Shown: piece after piece, positions 21,901 through 30,460 of the stretch
Layout of the letters: every line of letters starts with the position of its first letter
Position numbering within the stretch: the stretch's first letter is position 1
Origin: Kribbella antibiotica
Lineage (GTDB): Bacteria > Actinomycetota > Actinomycetes > Propionibacteriales > Kribbellaceae
Length of the DNA stretch: 64,000 nt
NCBI RefSeq assembly: GCF_004349055.1
Contig: NZ_SMKX01000016.1
Location: forward strand, 26,410 to 90,409
Direction of reading: 5' to 3'
Translations under genes and position numbers: made by a program
Notes under the pieces: generated by a model
Seen by the model: only the letters and a program-made list of their open reading frames with translations
What the model was told of the DNA's origin: nothing
Database searches by the model: none

Positions 21901-24900
21901 CGCGCAGGATGTCGGTCCACAGCGGCAGCTCAGCGCTGCGATCGTGCGTCGACAGCAGGTTTGCCCAGCTCCGGAACGAAGTCCCCACGGGTGCGAGCGT
22001 CGGCACAGCGTCCTCGGTGATCTGCCGCCACGCGCTCGCGAGGTCCGGCAACAGGATCCGCCAGGAGACACCGTCGACCGCGAGGTGGTGAACGACCACC
22101 AGTAACCGGCCGGGCTCATCCGGTCCCGCGTCGAACCACACCGCCTCGATCACGACCCCGTCGGCCGGAGCCAATCGGTCCTGGGCCGCATGGAGTTCCT
22201 GCTGCACGATCTGCGGTGCGATAGGCCCAGCTACTCGCCGTACCCGATCCCAAGCGTCGACGGTCCCAACCGGCGCCACCCGCAGTTGCCCCGGCTGCGC
22301 GACCAGCCGAAGTACATCGTGGTGATCGACGACAGCCTGTACGGCGGCCGTCACCTGCGCGAGCCTCAGCTCGGCCGGTACTTCGAGCAGGATCCATTGG
22401 CTGAAACGATCGCTCGATCCGCCCTGCTCGGCCAGCCACCGCATGATCGGAGTCGCCGGAAACTCACCGACCCCGGCATCGGCAGGCTCGTCCGCGCCAT
22501 CGTCCAGTACGGCAGCCGCCGCCAGTCCCGCAACGGTTTTCTGCTCGAAGACCGCGCGCGGCGTGATGCGCAGCCCGGCGCGGCGAGCGCGACTGACCAG
22601 CTGGATCGAGACGATGCTGTCGCCGCCCAGGGCGAAGAAGTTGTCGTCGGGGCCGACGGTTTCGAGGCCGAGCACTTCCGCGAACAAGGCGCACAGGATC
22701 TCCTCGGCCTTGGTCCGGGGAGCTCGCTCCACGACCACGCGGGAGAAGTCCGGCGCCGGCAGCGCGCTCTGGTCGAGTTTCCCATTGGTTGTCAACGGCA
22801 ATGATTCGAGCACGACAAACGCCGCAGGCACCATGTGTTCCGGCAACAGCGCGGTGACTGTCGCCCGCAGCGACTCCGGATCAAGAGCGCGCCCGACGAC
22901 ATAAGCGACGAGCTGGCGGCCTTCGCGGGCGATCACAGCGACCTGGGTGACGTCCGGATGCTTGGCCACCGCGGCCTCGACCTCACCGAGCTCGATCCGG
23001 AAACCGCGGATCTTCACCTGGTCGTCGGAGCGGCCCAGGTACTCGAGATCCCGCTCGGCCTGCCAGCGGACCAGGTCCCCGGTGCGATACAGCCTGCCCG
23101 GCCCGAACGGGTTGGCCACGAAGCGCTCTGCGGTCAGACCCGGCCGGTTCAGATAGCCGCGGGCCAGCTGCGCACCGGCGACGTACAACTCGCCTCTGAC
23201 GCCGATCGGCACCGGTTGCAGGAACTCGTCGAGGACGTAGGTCTGCAGGGTCGGCAGCCCGGCCCCGATCATGCTGCCGCCGCCGTCAACCACTCGGTAC
23301 GTCGTGTGCACCGTGGCCTCGGTGAGCCCGTACATGTTGATCAGCTGCGGACCGGCATCGCTCCACCCTTGCACCCGGTCGAACTGCAAGGCCTCGCCGC
23401 CGAAGACGACGTAGCGAAGCGAGGAGGGGGCCGGGGTCAGGTTGTAGAAGGCCGACGGTGTTTGGTTGAGGACCGTGACGCCTTCGCGGACGATCAGCTC
23501 CCACAGGTCGGCGGGTGATCGGCTCACCTCGAACGAGACGACCACCAACCGGCCGCCGGACAGCAGCGGCGCCCACAGCTCCCAGACCGAGAAGTCGAAG
23601 GACGCCGAGTGGAACAGCGTCCAGACATCGTCGGCGCCGAAGTCGAACAGCTCGTGACCTGCGCGCAGCAGTGCCACCACGTTGCGCTGCGGCACGACGA
23701 CACCCTTGGGAGTGCCGGTCGAGCCGGAGGTGTAGATCACGTACGCCGGGCTGTCGGCGTACAGCGGTGTGATCCGCTCGGCGTCGGTGAGGTCGGCCGT
23801 CGGCAGCTCGGTCAGAGTGGAGTCGTCGAGCAGCACCACCGGCACTGCGGCGACCAGACCTGCGCTGAGCGCAGCCGAGGTGATCACGACAGTAGGGCCA
23901 GAATCCCTTAGCAGGAAGGCGATTCGCTCGGCCGGGTACGCCGGATCGATGGGCACAACCGCTGCCCCGGACTTGGCGACGGCGAGGATCGCGACGACCA
24001 GATCCATTGATCGGTCGAGGGCGACGGCAACCATCCGCTCCGGCCCGGCGCCCTGCGCCACGAGCTGCCGGGCGAGCTGATTCGCTCGGCTGTTCAGCTC
24101 GGCGTACGTCAGAGATCCGCCGGGACCGCTGACGGCAGGTGCCGTCGGCGTCTGCTGGGCCTGAAGCTCGAACAGCTGCGGCAATGTGGTGTCCGGGACC
24201 TCACAGGTCGCGCCGTTCCACCCTGTCACGAGCTGATTGCGCTCGTCGGGAGCGAGCAGCTGGACCTGGCCGATCGGCGTGCGCGGATCCCCGGTGACCA
24301 CAGTCAGCAGCCGGATCAACCGGTCGAGGATCAGGTCCGCCGTACCGGGGTCGAAGATGTCGGAGTTGTACTCCAGCGCGAGCTCGATCCCGCTGCCGTC
24401 GCCATGCTCGGTCAGGTAGAACGTCAGGTCGAACTTCGCGGCACCGAGCTCGACGGTCTCCGCGCTCATCCGCAACCCGGGCAGCTCGGCATCGACCCGC
24501 TCCGGGTTGCCTGCGGCAAGCATCACCTGGAACAGGGGGTGATGGGCCGGCGACCGCTCCGGGTTCAGCGCCTCGACCAGGCGCTCGAACGGAAGGTCCT
24601 GGTGCGCATACGCCGCGAGGTCGGTTTCACGGACGCGAGCCAGCAGTTCGGTGAAGGCCGGGTCGCCGGAGGTGTTGGCGCGCAGGACAAGCGTGTTGAC
24701 GAAGAAGCCGATCAGATCGTCGAGCGCATGGTCGTCGCGCCCGGCTACCGGCGTACCGATGGGGATGTCCGTGCCCGCCCCGAGCCTGGTCAGCAACGCC
24801 GCGAGCGCCGCCTGGATGACCATATAGGTGGTCGCCTGCTCGTCCTTGGCCAGCGCACCGATCGCCTTGTGGAGTTGGCCGCCGAGCTCATGGGCAATGG

Positions 24901-27900
24901 TTTCACCGCGATAGCTGCGGATTGCGGGCCGCGGCCGATCGACCGGCAGCTCCAACAGTTCGGGCAGCTCGTGCAGGGTCTGTCGCCAGTAGTCCAACTG
25001 GTTTGCTGTCAGGCTCGCCGGATCATCGGGATCGCCCAAGAGCTCGCGCTGCCACAGGGTGTAGTCGGTGTAGGTCACCGACAGCGGAGTCCAGTACGGC
25101 GGATGGCCGGCCGCCCGTGCCTCGTACGCCGCGACGAAGTCCCGGACCAGCGGAGTGAGCGACCAGCCGTCGCCGACGATGTGGTGCACGACAAACACCA
25201 GCACATGCTCGTTGTCGTCGAGCTGGAACAGCCTCGCCCGGACCGGAAGCTCGGTCAGATCGATCGCAGCGCGCGCCACCGATCGCAGCGCCGCGGCGAG
25301 CTCTGCTTCCGGGAGCACTGTGGTGGGCATGGCGAGGCTGATCTCGTCCATGGTCAAGACCCGCTGCTGCGGCGAGCCGTCGACCTCCGTGAAGACGGTA
25401 CGCAGACTCTCGTGCCGGTTGAGTAGATCGCCCAAACCGGCTCGCAGCGCGTCGGCGTCGAGCCTGCCCGAGAACCGGACCACGAGGGGCAGGTTGTAGG
25501 CCGCGCCCACCTGGTTCAGGCGGTCGAGAAACCACAACCGCGTCTGCGCGGAGGACAGCGGCACAACGTCCGGTCGTGCTGCCGGGACGAGCGGCGGGCG
25601 CGCGGTGACGCTGCGGTCGAGCGCGGCAGCGATTCCCACGACTGTCGGGGTGTCGAACAGGTCCCAGATGGACAGCTCGGCACCGGCTTCTTTGCGCACC
25701 CGCGAGACCAGCCGGGTCGCCAGCAGCGAGTGCCCGCCCAGCTCGAAGAAGTTGTCGTCGATCCCGACCCGATCCAGGCCCAGGATCTCGGCGAACAAGT
25801 GGCAGAGCAGTTCCTCGCGCGGTGTTCGCGGCTCCCGCCCGGACGTTTCGACGGCGAACTCGGGGGCCGGTAGTGCACGGCGGTCGAGCTTGCCGTTCGC
25901 GGTCAACGGCAGTTCGGCCAGTACGACGAAACCGGCCGGGACCATGTAGTCGGGAACCAGCGCGGCCACGTGGTCGCGCAAGGCCAGCACGTCGACGAGA
26001 CTGCCTGCTGCGGGGACGACGTACGCGGCCAGTTGCTTGCCGATGGCAACGTCGCGGGCGAGGACCGCGACCTGGGCGACGGCGGGGTGCCGGGCGAGCA
26101 CGCTCTCGATCTCGCCCAGCTCGATCCGGAAGCCGCGAATCTTCACCTGGTCGTCGGAGCGGCCGAGGAAGTCCAGCTCGCCTTGGGCGTTCCAGCGGAC
26201 CAGGTCACCGGTGCGGTACATCCGGGTGCCGGCGGGTCCGAAGGGGTCCGCGACGAAGCGGGACGCGGTGAGCTCCGGGCGGTCCAGGTATCCGCGGGCC
26301 ACCTGGATTCCGGCGACGTACAGCTCGCCGACCACGCCGGGCGGGACGAGCGCCAGGCTGGTATCCAGAACGTAGACCTGGGTGTTGTCGATGGGCTTGC
26401 CGATCGACGCGACCTCCGGCCAGTCCGCCACCTTCAAGGGCATGACGGCCGCTGTGACCACGTGCGTCTCGGTCGGTCCGTAGTAGTTGTGCAGCCGTCG
26501 GCCGGGGACCCGCTCGTAGAAGTCGCGGACCACCTGGCTCAGGCCGAGAGCTTCACCGGCCTGCATCACGTCGGTCAGCTCCGGGAGCTTGCGACCACGA
26601 GCCAGGGCTGCCTCAGCCAGACCTTCCAGCACTGGGTTCGGGGCGAAGAGTTCGGCGGCGTGCTGAGTCTCGAACCAGTCAGCCAGTTGGTCATGGTCGA
26701 GCCGGGTCTCACTCGAGGTCACCACCAGCGTCTTGCCGAACAGCAATGCGGAAAGGATCTCCTGCGCGGCAGCATCGAAGCTGAGCGCAGCGAACTGCGC
26801 GGTCCGCAGACCGGGTCGGTCGACCGGCAGATTGCGGGCATTCCAGGTCATCAAGTTGACCAAGGCAACAGCCGGCAGGCTGACCCCCTTCGGCCGCCCG
26901 GTCGAGCCCGACGTGTAGATCACGTACGCCGGATGCGCCGCGACCAGCTCGCCGCGACGATCGGCATCCGTGATCGAACTGGCGTCGTACGACGCATGGA
27001 GTGCGACCGTCGCGTCGTCATCCAGCACCACGGCTGCACTCAGCTGGTGGCCGGCCGGGATCAGCGCGACGGTTTCGGCCGCTGCGAGGATGACCACCGG
27101 GCGGGCGTCGGTAAGCATGAAGGCGATGCGGTCGGCGGGGTAGGCCGGGTCGATGGGGAGGTAGGCCCCGCCCGCTTTGAGGACTGCGAGGGTTGCTACG
27201 ACCAGGTCGAGAGAGCGGGGTAGCACCAGGGCTGCGAGTTGTTCGGGGCCGACACCGCACCCGATCAGGCGCCGGGCGAGCTGGTTCACGCGGGCGTCCA
27301 GCTCGGCGTACGTGAGAGTCTGGTCCTCGAAGATCACCGCCTGCCGGCCGGGCGTTCGGGCGACCTGCGCCTCGAACATGTCTGGCAGGGTGTGGTCGGC
27401 GAGCGGCCGGGCGGTGTCGTTCCACTCGACCAGCAGGCGGGCGCGCTCCGCGGCGGTCAGCAGGTCGACCCGGCCGATCGGGGTGTCGGCATCCAGCCGG
27501 ACGAACGCTTCCAGGAACGCGCCGAACCGCTGCTCATGCGCCGCGATCTCGGCCTCGTCGTACAGGGCCGCGTTCCAGCCGAGCTCCAGGCGCAAACCGG
27601 TGGCGGTCGGCTCGCCGTACGCGACGACGGCGAGGTCGTCGACCGGGCCGGTCGAGAGCCCGTGCAGGGTGCCTTCGCAGTTGCCGAAGCCGACGCTCTG
27701 GCCGAACGGCATCACGTTCACCGACGGACCGAACGGCATCCCGTCGTTGCTCGAGATCCCGAGATCACGCCGGATGTCCTCGTACCGGTACCGCTGGTGG
27801 CGGAACGCACCGCGCATCTCGGCCGACGTTCGCCGTACCGCCTCGGCCAAGGTGTCGCCGGGCCGCAGCTCGGTGCGGATCGGCACGATGTTCGACATCA

Positions 27901-28768
27901 TCCCGGGGACCGACCTGGCCTGCCGGCCCACGCGAGCCGGGACCGGAAGCTCGACGACCGCTTCGGCCGAGCCCGCCATCCGCGCGACATAGACGGCGAC
28001 CGCCGTCGACAGCACGGTCGGCCAGCTGGTGCCGATCTCGCGGCTCACCTCCAGCAGTCGCGAGGCGGTCTCGCCGCTGAGGTCGGCCGCATGCCACACC
28101 GGGCGCCGCTCACGCGTAGGTCGGCGGCGGGTCAGCCGCGCGGTCTCGGCCCGGTCGCTCAGCCGGTCGATCCAGTACTGCCGGTCGACGTCGAGTCGGT
28201 CGGACTCGCGGTACCGGCGGTCCTCCTCCAGCAGCAGCGCGAACGGCGGGAACGGACCGACCTCGGCCGGACCGGCGCCGGTCAACTCGGTGTAGATGCT
28301 CGCGACCCGCCGCACCATCAGCAGCCCGCTGAATCCGTCGGCGCCGATGTGGTGACTCCGGTAGTACCAGAACACCCGAGTGTCGGACAGGCGGTAGATG
28401 CGGGTCGCGAACAGCAGCCCGGCGGCCAGATCCGCAGGCTCGGCGAAATCAACCCGCATCAGCTCCTGCGCTGACGCCTCCGGATCGTCCGCAGCGCTTA
28501 CATCAACCACCGGTACGGCGACATCCTCGGCGCCGGTGAAGACCTGATACGGCTCCCCGTCGTGCGCACCGAATCGCCGGTGCAGGGTCTCCGCCTCAAG
28601 CATTCCCTGCCGGACCGCGGCAGCCAGAACGCCTGCATCGACCGGACCTCGGACGTCGACGTACGAGCCGATCGTGAAGGCTTCGGATCGGGCAGCCAGC
28701 TGCTGGGCGAACCAAATTCCCCGTTGGGGTGCCGACAGCGGCAACTGGCCTTGGGCGGGCTGAACCAT
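8399..28768 (-). CDS. NRPS subunit 1, five modules with starter condensation domain
   Basis: A single protein of about 6,790 residues. Approximate layout: C 1-450 ([10 protein letters not shown]), A-PCP to 1050; C-A-PCP-E to 2530; C-A(FkbM)-PCP-E to 4280; C-A-PCP to 5265; C-A-PCP-E to the end. All five PCPs keep LGG(H/D)S. The N-terminal C domain resembles the EntF/DhbF class that joins an aryl or acyl group to the first residue. The adenylation codes read X, Thr, Ser, Thr, Asn. The frame extends to a GTG at 28792, but I chose the ATG at 28768 because a gaggggg ribosome site (28780-28786) lies 11 nt before it and would fall inside the longer form. The C-terminus ([13 protein letters not shown]) is acidic and probably docks to the next subunit, which starts 4 nt downstream. 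Confidence 0.95.
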   Translation of the reverse strand: MVQPAQGQLPLSAPQRGIWFAQQLAARSEAFTIGSYVDVRGPVDAGVLAAAVRQGMLEAETLHRRFGAHDGEPYQVFTGAEDVAVPVVDVSAADDPEASAQELMRVDFAEPADLAAGLLFATRIYRLSDTRVFWYYRSHHIGADGFSGLLMVRRVASIYTELTGAGPAEVGPFPPFALLLEEDRRYRESDRLDVDRQYWIDRLSDRAETARLTRRRPTRERRPVWHAADLSGETASRLLEVSREIGTSWPTVLSTAVAVYVARMAGSAEAVVELPVPARVGRQARSVPGMMSNIVPIRTELRPGDTLAEAVRRTSAEMRGAFRHQRYRYEDIRRDLGISSNDGMPFGPSVNVMPFGQSVGFGNCEGTLHGLSTGPVDDLAVVAYGEPTATGLRLELGWNAALYDEAEIAAHEQRFGAFLEAFVRLDADTPIGRVDLLTAAERARLLVEWNDTARPLADHTLPDMFEAQVARTPGRQAVIFEDQTLTYAELDARVNQLARRLIGCGVGPEQLAALVLPRSLDLVVATLAVLKAGGAYLPIDPAYPADRIAFMLTDARPVVILAAAETVALIPAGHQLSAAVVLDDDATVALHASYDASSITDADRRGELVAAHPAYVIYTSGSTGRPKGVSLPAVALVNLMTWNARNLPVDRPGLRTAQFAALSFDAAAQEILSALLFGKTLVVTSSETRLDHDQLADWFETQHAAELFAPNPVLEGLAEAALARGRKLPELTDVMQAGEALGLSQVVRDFYERVPGRRLHNYYGPTETHVVTAAVMPLKVADWPEVASIGKPIDNTQVYVLDTSLALVPPGVVGELYVAGIQVARGYLDRPELTASRFVADPFGPAGTRMYRTGDLVRWNAQGELDFLGRSDDQVKIRGFRIELGEIESVLARHPAVAQVAVLARDVAIGKQLAAYVVPAAGSLVDVLALRDHVAALVPDYMVPAGFVVLAELPLTANGKLDRRALPAPEFAVETSGREPRTPREELLCHLFAEILGLDRVGIDDNFFELGGHSLLATRLVSRVRKEAGAELSIWDLFDTPTVVGIAAALDRSVTARPPLVPAARPDVVPLSSAQTRLWFLDRLNQVGAAYNLPLVVRFSGRLDADALRAGLGDLLNRHESLRTVFTEVDGSPQQRVLTMDEISLAMPTTVLPEAELAAALRSVARAAIDLTELPVRARLFQLDDNEHVLVFVVHHIVGDGWSLTPLVRDFVAAYEARAAGHPPYWTPLSVTYTDYTLWQRELLGDPDDPASLTANQLDYWRQTLHELPELLELPVDRPRPAIRSYRGETIAHELGGQLHKAIGALAKDEQATTYMVIQAALAALLTRLGAGTDIPIGTPVAGRDDHALDDLIGFFVNTLVLRANTSGDPAFTELLARVRETDLAAYAHQDLPFERLVEALNPERSPAHHPLFQVMLAAGNPERVDAELPGLRMSAETVELGAAKFDLTFYLTEHGDGSGIELALEYNSDIFDPGTADLILDRLIRLLTVVTGDPRTPIGQVQLLAPDERNQLVTGWNGATCEVPDTTLPQLFELQAQQTPTAPAVSGPGGSLTYAELNSRANQLARQLVAQGAGPERMVAVALDRSMDLVVAILAVAKSGAAVVPIDPAYPAERIAFLLRDSGPTVVITSAALSAGLVAAVPVVLLDDSTLTELPTADLTDAERITPLYADSPAYVIYTSGSTGTPKGVVVPQRNVVALLRAGHELFDFGADDVWTLFHSASFDFSVWELWAPLLSGGRLVVVSFEVSRSPADLWELIVREGVTVLNQTPSAFYNLTPAPSSLRYVVFGGEALQFDRVQGWSDAGPQLINMYGLTEATVHTTYRVVDGGGSMIGAGLPTLQTYVLDEFLQPVPIGVRGELYVAGAQLARGYLNRPGLTAERFVANPFGPGRLYRTGDLVRWQAERDLEYLGRSDDQVKIRGFRIELGEVEAAVAKHPDVTQVAVIAREGRQLVAYVVGRALDPESLRATVTALLPEHMVPAAFVVLESLPLTTNGKLDQSALPAPDFSRVVVERAPRTKAEEILCALFAEVLGLETVGPDDNFFALGGDSIVSIQLVSRARRAGLRITPRAVFEQKTVAGLAAAAVLDDGADEPADAGVGEFPATPIMRWLAEQGGSSDRFSQWILLEVPAELRLAQVTAAVQAVVDHHDVLRLVAQPGQLRVAPVGTVDAWDRVRRVAGPIAPQIVQQELHAAQDRLAPADGVVIEAVWFDAGPDEPGRLLVVVHHLAVDGVSWRILLPDLASAWRQITEDAVPTLAPVGTSFRSWANLLSTHDRSAELPLWTDILRDPSTPLGARALDPARDRADRMRSHTLELPAAMTAALLTDVPAAFRAGTDDVLLSGLTLALARLTGDNRVLIDLEGHGREDLGGADLSRTVGWFTTLYPVRLAAGGVKHIKEQLRQIPDHGIGFGLNDQALSGLPRPEVAFNYLGRTGSLDADGWSLASETADIQPAPADLPATHALTINALVHDGILTATLSWPENLFTDQAIEDLARDWSDALTDLIASASSDGGLTPSDVPLVQLTQPELEALEADWPAIEDVLPLSPLQDGLLFHALYDEQGPDVYLVQLAVDLQGPLDATALQEAATELVRRHASLRAGFAATSSGRYVQVIRRELPLVWEHHDLSGLGETDRAAELTRLIEADRSRRFAIDGTPLVRFLLVRLGPDEHRLMMTNHHLVLDGWSSPLIARELFALYRGAELPRVTPYRDYLAWVADQDREASREWWRANLAGLEGPTLVAPPDPARIATTPDELIRSLPAELTTALTETSRRTGITLNTLFQTVWAVVLARLTGRDDVVLGVTVSGRPAELPGVESMIGLFINTVPVRVSLDPAGTLGDLFARVQEQQSALGAHDYVGLTELLQLVDADELFDTSFVFENYPIRSGADLELGADLRVTGIHGKDAAHYPLSLVVLPDDELRLRLIYRPDLFTRDAADQILDQFVRVLATAHDVPLGRVDVVSPAEHWNATDHEIPAVSLPELFEAQVRWTPSATAVVFEDQQLSYADLNARANQLARHLVALGAGPDQVVAIALPRSIALVVAILAVQKAGAAYLPIELDHPAERISFVLDEAQPVAVLVPAAETFTSRIPQVVLAADQLAALPADDLDAPAPDQASYVIYTSGSTGRPKGVVVSHRAVVNRLLWMQDTYRLQPADRVLQKTPFGFDVSVWEFFWPLLEGAVLVLARPDGHKDAEYLVDLIRRERVTVTHFVPSMLRAFLQEDGASDCVSLRDVICSGEALPAELRDEFFRVLDSRLHNLYGPTEAAVDVTAAECAPGSPVVPIGSPVWNTRTYVLDTALRPVGVGVIGELYLAGIQLARGYLGRTGMTAERFVADPFAPGRMYRTGDLVRWTTDGQLEYLGRSDDQVKVRGLRVELGEIESVLARHPGVTSAAVAVRDGSLTGYVVVDAPGLHRYAELTGIERHSLPNGMLVAARNRSNILFLYDEIFARREYLHGGVVIGDGAVVVDVGGHVGMFGLFAGSAARDVQVFAFEPIPELAGFYRLNAELHGINAVVTGCGIAATASQAEFTYYPEMSLLSGRYADEHAEQEMLARVVGSDDSDGVLAEVLTARLDSVPVDVELRTLSQVIREHGLTVIDLLKIDAEKGELEVLRGIEDQHWPLIGQIVAEVHDLDDRVAVVTELLESQGFAVTTEIPAGLEGTAMYQVSAIHPSRRHVTQPEPAPLSRWHSPDQVTAELTSYLEERLPEYMVPASWLVLDALPLSSNGKLDRKALPAPQRPLPTAGRAPRTRAEEILAGLFAEVLGLPTVGIDDSFFTLGGDSIISIQLVSRARRLGLRITPRQVFETRTVAELAKVAAADAGLTAARPSIASIGETPLTPIMRALFEHGRDVYGVSQSVFVSTPRDLAYDRLVSAFQVLLDHHDVLRSQFGPAWLIPAAGTRDAAELVTRIDVSALTADQRQTRYDEVAELAEKSLDPAAGVMMRADWFDAGPGEHGRLLIAVHHLAVDGVSWRILLADLAEVVAGNEIQPSGTSIRAWAHLMSAAELTDRTQAWVELIGTDDEPLTDRPLDHAIDVVATAVSHTSTVSTEQTGLLLTAVPAAVHGAVTDVLLSALAIAVGRGVLVDVEGHGRGGLRSSDVDLTRTVGWFTSIHPVRLDAAGNDPVGVLKQVKEVLRSVPDDGLSYGVLRYLGGQEALAELPQAQIGFNYLGRLPALDSDPGDWTAAPERDFLTGGTDPRMPLTHGLEITMVTRDYADGPRLEVTWTAAGQLWAPDEVAQLAAKWNRAIGELIEATQRPAAGGFTPSDFGLAAVTQREIATIEARWPRVADVLPLSPLQGGLLFHALFDQQGPDVYLVQLSVDLSGDLDVAALRAAAATLLRRHPILRTGFVSQDLSEPAQVVLDEVELPWHELAVDDSELERVTESDRTRRFAVAEAPLVRFTLLRLGADRFRFLMTSHHLVLDGWSGPLVARELFTLYQQGGDDQGLPEVTPYRSYLQWVAEQDQAEARAYWRELLAGVDEPTLVAAPDPTRTPVIPAEQLVSVPADLVARLTVVAREHQVTLNTLLQAGWAVVLGRLTGRTDVVFGVTVSGRPAELAGVESMVGLFINTLPARLSLAPDRSVADLLAGLQQQQAELIAHQHLDLTTIHQLAGADELFDTDFVFENYPADPGWELGPNLRITGLEGRDAAHYPLTLVVLPGDDLQLRLAYRRDLFDEQAAESVLHRILRVLKSFADDPAAQLAQVDVLEAVERSRVLEDWQTSIPEAAAATLPELFEAQVRRSPSATAVVCAGESLSYAELNARANQVARSLVAQGVTPGSLVGLVLPRSLDMVVAMLAVLKAGAGYVPIDPAYPAERIEFVLRDAAPAVVLTAIDGDGFVAENLTVEVGDTAYVIYTSGSTGTPKGVVVSHENVVSLFHATSELFDVGPDDVWTLFHSYAFDFSVWELWGPLLSGGRVVVVQRPEDLWELVVAEGVTVLSQTPSAVYSLTPAPSSLRYVVFGGEALQFERVQDWLDLGPQLINMYGLTEATVHVTHRVVDHGATTIGRGLPNLRTYVLDASLLPVPPGVTGELYVAGPQLARGYLNRPSLTADRFVANPFEPGRMYRTGDLVRWTADGELEYLGRSDAQVKLRGFRIELGEVEAAIARHPAVAQVAVVTREDGPGGRQLVAYVVADGTDPDTVRSMVAEVLPEYMVPGAIVFLDSLPLTTNGKLDRLALPAPEFRSSGRAARTPLEEILCGLFAEILELPSVAAQGNFFRLGGHSLLATRLISRVRAVLGVEVSIRDLFESPTPEMLAAAVNRGDQARPELVAAPRPDRIALSFGQSRLWTLQQLVGPSATYNLPLVLRLSGALDPDALQAALRDVVARHESLRTIVAEADGTPYQRILEPDEARPELVRSEGTPAAIAREPFDLAVDLPIRGNLLQTGADEHVLVLVLHHIAGDAWSLTPLARDLTRAYRERVAGREPGWEPLRVQYADFASWQRELLGRADDPNSLLSGQLEFWRETLAGVPEQLDLPVDRPRPSWPSHRGQTVSSVVGADLHQRLTELARDGHATLFMVLQTALAALLTRLGAGTDIPIGSPIAGRTDEAVDDLIGFFVNTLVLRTDTSGDPEFRELLDRVREADLAAYAQQDVPFERLVELIAPQRSAAHHPLFQVMLAFTAPADLETDLLDLKVSAEAAELGTAKFDLTFFVTERVEGIELALEFDTDLFDLGTAELILDRYLRLLAAVAEDPSVSIGRVDLLDAAERNRILHEWNDTTHEVPVTTLPDLFEAQVRRTPTAPAVADGNEELSYAELNDRTNQLARYLVKQGAGPERRVAVAVPRSTELLVALLAVTKTGAAYVPIDAELPAQRITFMLTDSAPVAVLATPDTASAVANSPAPVLVLDRALAAAFPSDDLNERDLRPGNAAYVMYTSGSTGTPKGVSIDHKALGHYLLWATDRYPGLAGASLVHSSVTFDLTITALFGPLICGGLVQLADLELTGDPAPAWLRQPTFLKVTPAHASLLTLVPGEFSPSSDLVVGGDQLLGESLRAWREQNPSAAIVNEYGLTETTVGNTELRLEPIDATPDGSIPIGRPGWNTNLYVLDDRLAPVPVGVPGELYLAGAQLARGYHGRTALTAERFVADPFGAAGTRMYRTGDLVRWNAAGEVEYLGRADDQVKIRGFRIELGEIETVLARHPAVDQVAVIARQDGPAERLLTAYLVGQIDIDAVRSYLAGFVPDYMVPAAFVVLDELPLTSHGKLDRKALPAPEFTGTTTGRAPGNWQERIFAELMAGLLGLDHVGVDDDFFALGGDSIISIQLVSRARGAGLGITPRIVFERKTVAGIAAVAVDLKDQPELVPDIGVGEVAAPPIMHWLHEQEGSADLFCQSVLLEVPATLNDDRLAAAVQQLIDHHDALRMIAHADPDAAWRIAVPPVGTVAGHEHVRRVDVTAVEDLTDVIEQELHAAQYRLSPANGAMIEVVRFDAGPDRSGRLLVVVHHLAVDGVSWRILLPDLVAALAGEVDLAPVGTSFRRWAEVLTEQALSDRRVSELALWTDILKETGPALGARPLDPQQDRLATLRSWTTEVPADVTAALLGEVPTTFGAGIDDVLLTALAVAVGGWRHSAATSAVVIDVESHGRAELGSDVSGTVGWFTSLYPVRLDPQQAGYAAVRAGGQAAGAALKRIKEQLRAVPDNGVGFGLLRYLNPETRSVLAELDRPQILFNYLGRADVLDIGGWSLAAEAVEPVAPDLPATHALSVNAVVQGGVLRARWSWPAGLFTEQRIQQLAQAWIDALAGLVSHAQVPDAGGHTPSDMPLVRLTQDDIDEFEEEV
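12960..15905 (-). other. NRPS module 4: C-A(Thr)-PCP
   Basis: The condensation domain starts [15 protein letters not shown] with SHHLVLDGW, the D-donor class, as needed after the module 3 epimerase. The adenylation residues from [23 protein letters not shown] and [12 protein letters not shown] give DFWSVGMVHK, a Thr code. The PCP is [10 protein letters not shown], and there is no epimerase. Predicted unit: L-Thr. Confidence 0.87.
15910..21155 (-). other. NRPS module 3: C-A(Ser, interrupted by FkbM)-PCP-E
   Basis: The condensation domain ([24 protein letters not shown]) is the D-donor class. The adenylation residues from [24 protein letters not shown] and [13 protein letters not shown] give DVWHISLVDK, a Ser code. 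An FkbM methyltransferase interrupts the domain after A8. The PCP is [10 protein letters not shown]; the epimerase has [10 protein letters not shown]. Predicted unit: D-Ser, possibly O- or N-methylated. Confidence 0.88.
17740..18525 (-). other. FkbM-type methyltransferase inserted in the Ser adenylation domain
   Basis: About 260 residues from [12 protein letters not shown] to [10 protein letters not shown] lie between A8 ([12 protein letters not shown]) and A9 (LPEYMVPAS). It has [17 protein letters not shown] (SAM loop), FAFEPIPE and [18 protein letters not shown], the FkbM signature. In kutzneride synthesis a methyltransferase embedded in a Ser adenylation domain is reported to form O-methylserine (from memory), so side-chain O-methylation is one reading; backbone N-methylation is the other. 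Confidence 0.9.
21160..25600 (-). other. NRPS module 2: C-A(Thr)-PCP-E
   Basis: The condensation domain starts [16 protein letters not shown] (L-donor type) with HHIVGDGW. The adenylation residues from [23 protein letters not shown] and [12 protein letters not shown] give DFWNVGMVHK, Thr. The PCP has [10 protein letters not shown]; the epimerase has [10 protein letters not shown] and the TLYPVRL region. Predicted unit: D-Thr or D-allo-Thr. Long stretches are very similar to module 4. Confidence 0.88.
25615..28768 (-). other. NRPS loading module 1: starter C-A(unknown)-PCP
   Basis: The starter condensation domain begins [16 protein letters not shown] and has [21 protein letters not shown], resembling EntF and DhbF, which add dihydroxybenzoate to the first residue. 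No aryl-acid genes are visible here, so the capping acid is unknown. The adenylation domain is unusual: [25 protein letters not shown] and [12 protein letters not shown] give DAQLMAYVVK, which I cannot assign. The PCP is [10 protein letters not shown] and no epimerase follows. Confidence 0.82.
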
Positions 28769-28847
28769 CCGGTCTTGATCCCCCTCGAACACTCGCCGAC
28801 ACGCCTGATCCGCCCGCTACCGTAATCCGGCCGGAGGTCACGAAACG
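28769..28847. promoter_or_regulatory. Divergent promoter region between NRPS and tailoring operons
   Basis: About 80 bp separates the two divergent operons and must hold both promoters unless the genes are read from further away. It contains a gaggggg site for the NRPS gene (28780-28786, minus) and a ggagg site for the thioesterase gene (28832-28836, plus). No convincing -10/-35 pair and no IdeR/DmdR-type iron box palindrome was found. Confidence 0.5.
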
Positions 28848-29636
28848 GTGAACCTCGACCGGCATATGCTCGGCCCGTCCGCTCCGCCCGACGACCTGGA
28901 GACTCCGCTGGTGATGAACCACGTCACGTTGGTCTGCCTGCCGTTCGCCGGTGCCGGAGCCAGTGTCTTCAGCCCGTGGCGCCGGCTGCGCAAGGACCTC
29001 GACGTCCGCGCCCTCCAGCTCCCGGGCCGCGAGAACCTGATCGACGACAAACCCTGTACGACGATCAGTGCCGCGACCAATGCGTTGGCCGACGAACTGG
29101 CCGGCAAGGTGGCCGGTGGTGACGTGGTGCTCTTCGGGCACAGTCTCGGCGCGATCCTCGCCTTCGAGCTCGCGCGGCGGATCGAGGCCGACGGGCACTA
29201 CACCCTGCGGCAACTGCTGGTCAGCGGCTCGGCCGATCCGTGGTCGGTCCGGGTGGACCGCGCGACGGGATTGTCGGACGACGAGTTCGTCGCTCAGGTT
29301 CGCAAGCTGGCCGGCTACGACCACCCGGCCCTCAGCGACCCGGAGTTGCGAGAGCTGATTTTGCCGACGTTGCGGGCCGATGTGGAGATGCACGAGGCCT
29401 ATCGGGCTGAGCCTGCTGCGCGGATCTCGGCGCCGATCACGGCCGTTCTCGGTGCTGAGGACGCGCTGGTCTCAGCCGATCAGGCCAGTGGCTGGAAGGA
29501 CGCGACCTCCTCGTCGTTCGAGCTCGCCTCGACGCCTGGTGGGCACATGTACCTGACCGAGGATCCACCGGCCGCCTTCGAGGTTGTCGGGGGTCTGATC
29601 GACACCGCCCACGGCCGGCAGCGCCGTACCGGGTGA
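28848..29636 (+). CDS. Type II thioesterase of the NRPS cluster
   Basis: An alpha/beta hydrolase of 262 residues. It has the oxyanion region CLPFAGAGAS, the nucleophile elbow GHSLGAILAFELARR, an Asp region (LGAEDALVS) and a late His in GGHMYLTE, as in RifR/GrsT-type editing thioesterases. These free enzymes clear wrongly charged or stalled carrier proteins. I favour the GTG at 28848 because ggagg (28832-28836) lies at good distance; an ATG at 28914 (MNHVTLVCLPFAG) would give the length most relatives have and cannot be excluded. It is the first gene of a four-gene operon divergent from the synthetase. Confidence 0.9.
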   Translation: MNLDRHMLGPSAPPDDLETPLVMNHVTLVCLPFAGAGASVFSPWRRLRKDLDVRALQLPGRENLIDDKPCTTISAATNALADELAGKVAGGDVVLFGHSLGAILAFELARRIEADGHYTLRQLLVSGSADPWSVRVDRATGLSDDEFVAQVRKLAGYDHPALSDPELRELILPTLRADVEMHEAYRAEPAARISAPITAVLGAEDALVSADQASGWKDATSSSFELASTPGGHMYLTEDPPAAFEVVGGLIDTAHGRQRRTG

Positions 29637-30460
29637 TGAGGCTCGATCAGAAGGTCGCACTTGTCACCGGGGCTGCCCGAGGTCTGGGGCGAGCTTGTGC
29701 GGTCGCGCTGGCAGCTGAGGGCGCCGACGTCGTGCTGGCTGATGTTGCCGGTGACGTGCCCGGGGTCCCGTATCCCCTCGGCACGGCGAGTCAGTTGGAG
29801 CACACCGCGCGGCTCTGCCGTGAGCACGGGGTGTCGGTTCTCGTACAGCAGGTCGACGTCCGCGACCGGGTCCGCGTTGATGAGGTGGTCGCGGCGGCGG
29901 TCGAGCGGTTCGGGCATCTCGACGTACTGATCAACAACGCTGGGATCGCTGCTCCGTCCGGGAGACCGGTGCACGAGGTGACCGAGGCCGACTGGAGCCT
30001 GATGCTGGACATCAACCTGAACGGCGCCTGGCGGATGCTGAGCGCGGTGGCGCCGGTGATGGTGGCGCAGCGCGCGGGCAGCATCGTCAACATCTCGTCG
30101 ACCGCGGGGCTGGTGGGCTATCGGAACTTCGCGGGATACGTGACCGCCAAGCACGGTCTGATCGGGTTGACCAAAGCAGCCGCGCTGGATCTGGCGCCAC
30201 TGAAGGTCCGTGTGAACGCCGTCTGTCCAGGCTCGGTCCGGGACAGCGACTGGGTTGAAGGCCGGATGCTCGCGGCGATCGCGGACAGTCTGGGCATCGA
30301 CGCCGCCGAACACGAACAGATCTTCGCCGCGGAACAACCCACCAACGCCCTGGTCGAGCCGGAGGATGTCGCCGCCACCACAGTCTGGCTGGCCTCCGAC
30401 GAATCCCGGCAGGTGACCGGCTCCGTGGTCACCGTGGACGGCGGGTTCAGCACCCGGTGA
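29636..30460 (+). CDS. Short-chain dehydrogenase/reductase, mycofactocin-coupled-like
   Basis: A 274-residue classical SDR. It has the nucleotide loop TGAARGLGRA, NNAG, a Ser in NISSTAG and the YVTAKHG active-site Tyr-Lys pair. The insert after the second strand (VPYPLGTASQLEHTARLC) resembles the insertion typical of SDRs that use a non-exchangeable nicotinamide cofactor with mycofactocin; that link is inference. The ATG overlaps the thioesterase stop as TGATG; a GTG one codon earlier is also possible. Its place between a thioesterase and a Thr-loading protein suggests oxidation or reduction of a hydroxyl on a carrier-bound intermediate or on the finished peptide. The substrate is unknown. 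Confidence 0.88.
   Translation: MRLDQKVALVTGAARGLGRACAVALAAEGADVVLADVAGDVPGVPYPLGTASQLEHTARLCREHGVSVLVQQVDVRDRVRVDEVVAAAVERFGHLDVLINNAGIAAPSGRPVHEVTEADWSLMLDINLNGAWRMLSAVAPVMVAQRAGSIVNISSTAGLVGYRNFAGYVTAKHGLIGLTKAAALDLAPLKVRVNAVCPGSVRDSDWVEGRMLAAIADSLGIDAAEHEQIFAAEQPTNALVEPEDVAATTVWLASDESRQVTGSVVTVDGGFSTR

Noticed and set aside
28769..28847. Iron-box (IdeR/DmdR) operator expected if the NRPS made a siderophore
   Set aside because: No TTAGGTTAGGCTAACCTAA-like palindrome could be found in the divergent promoter region.
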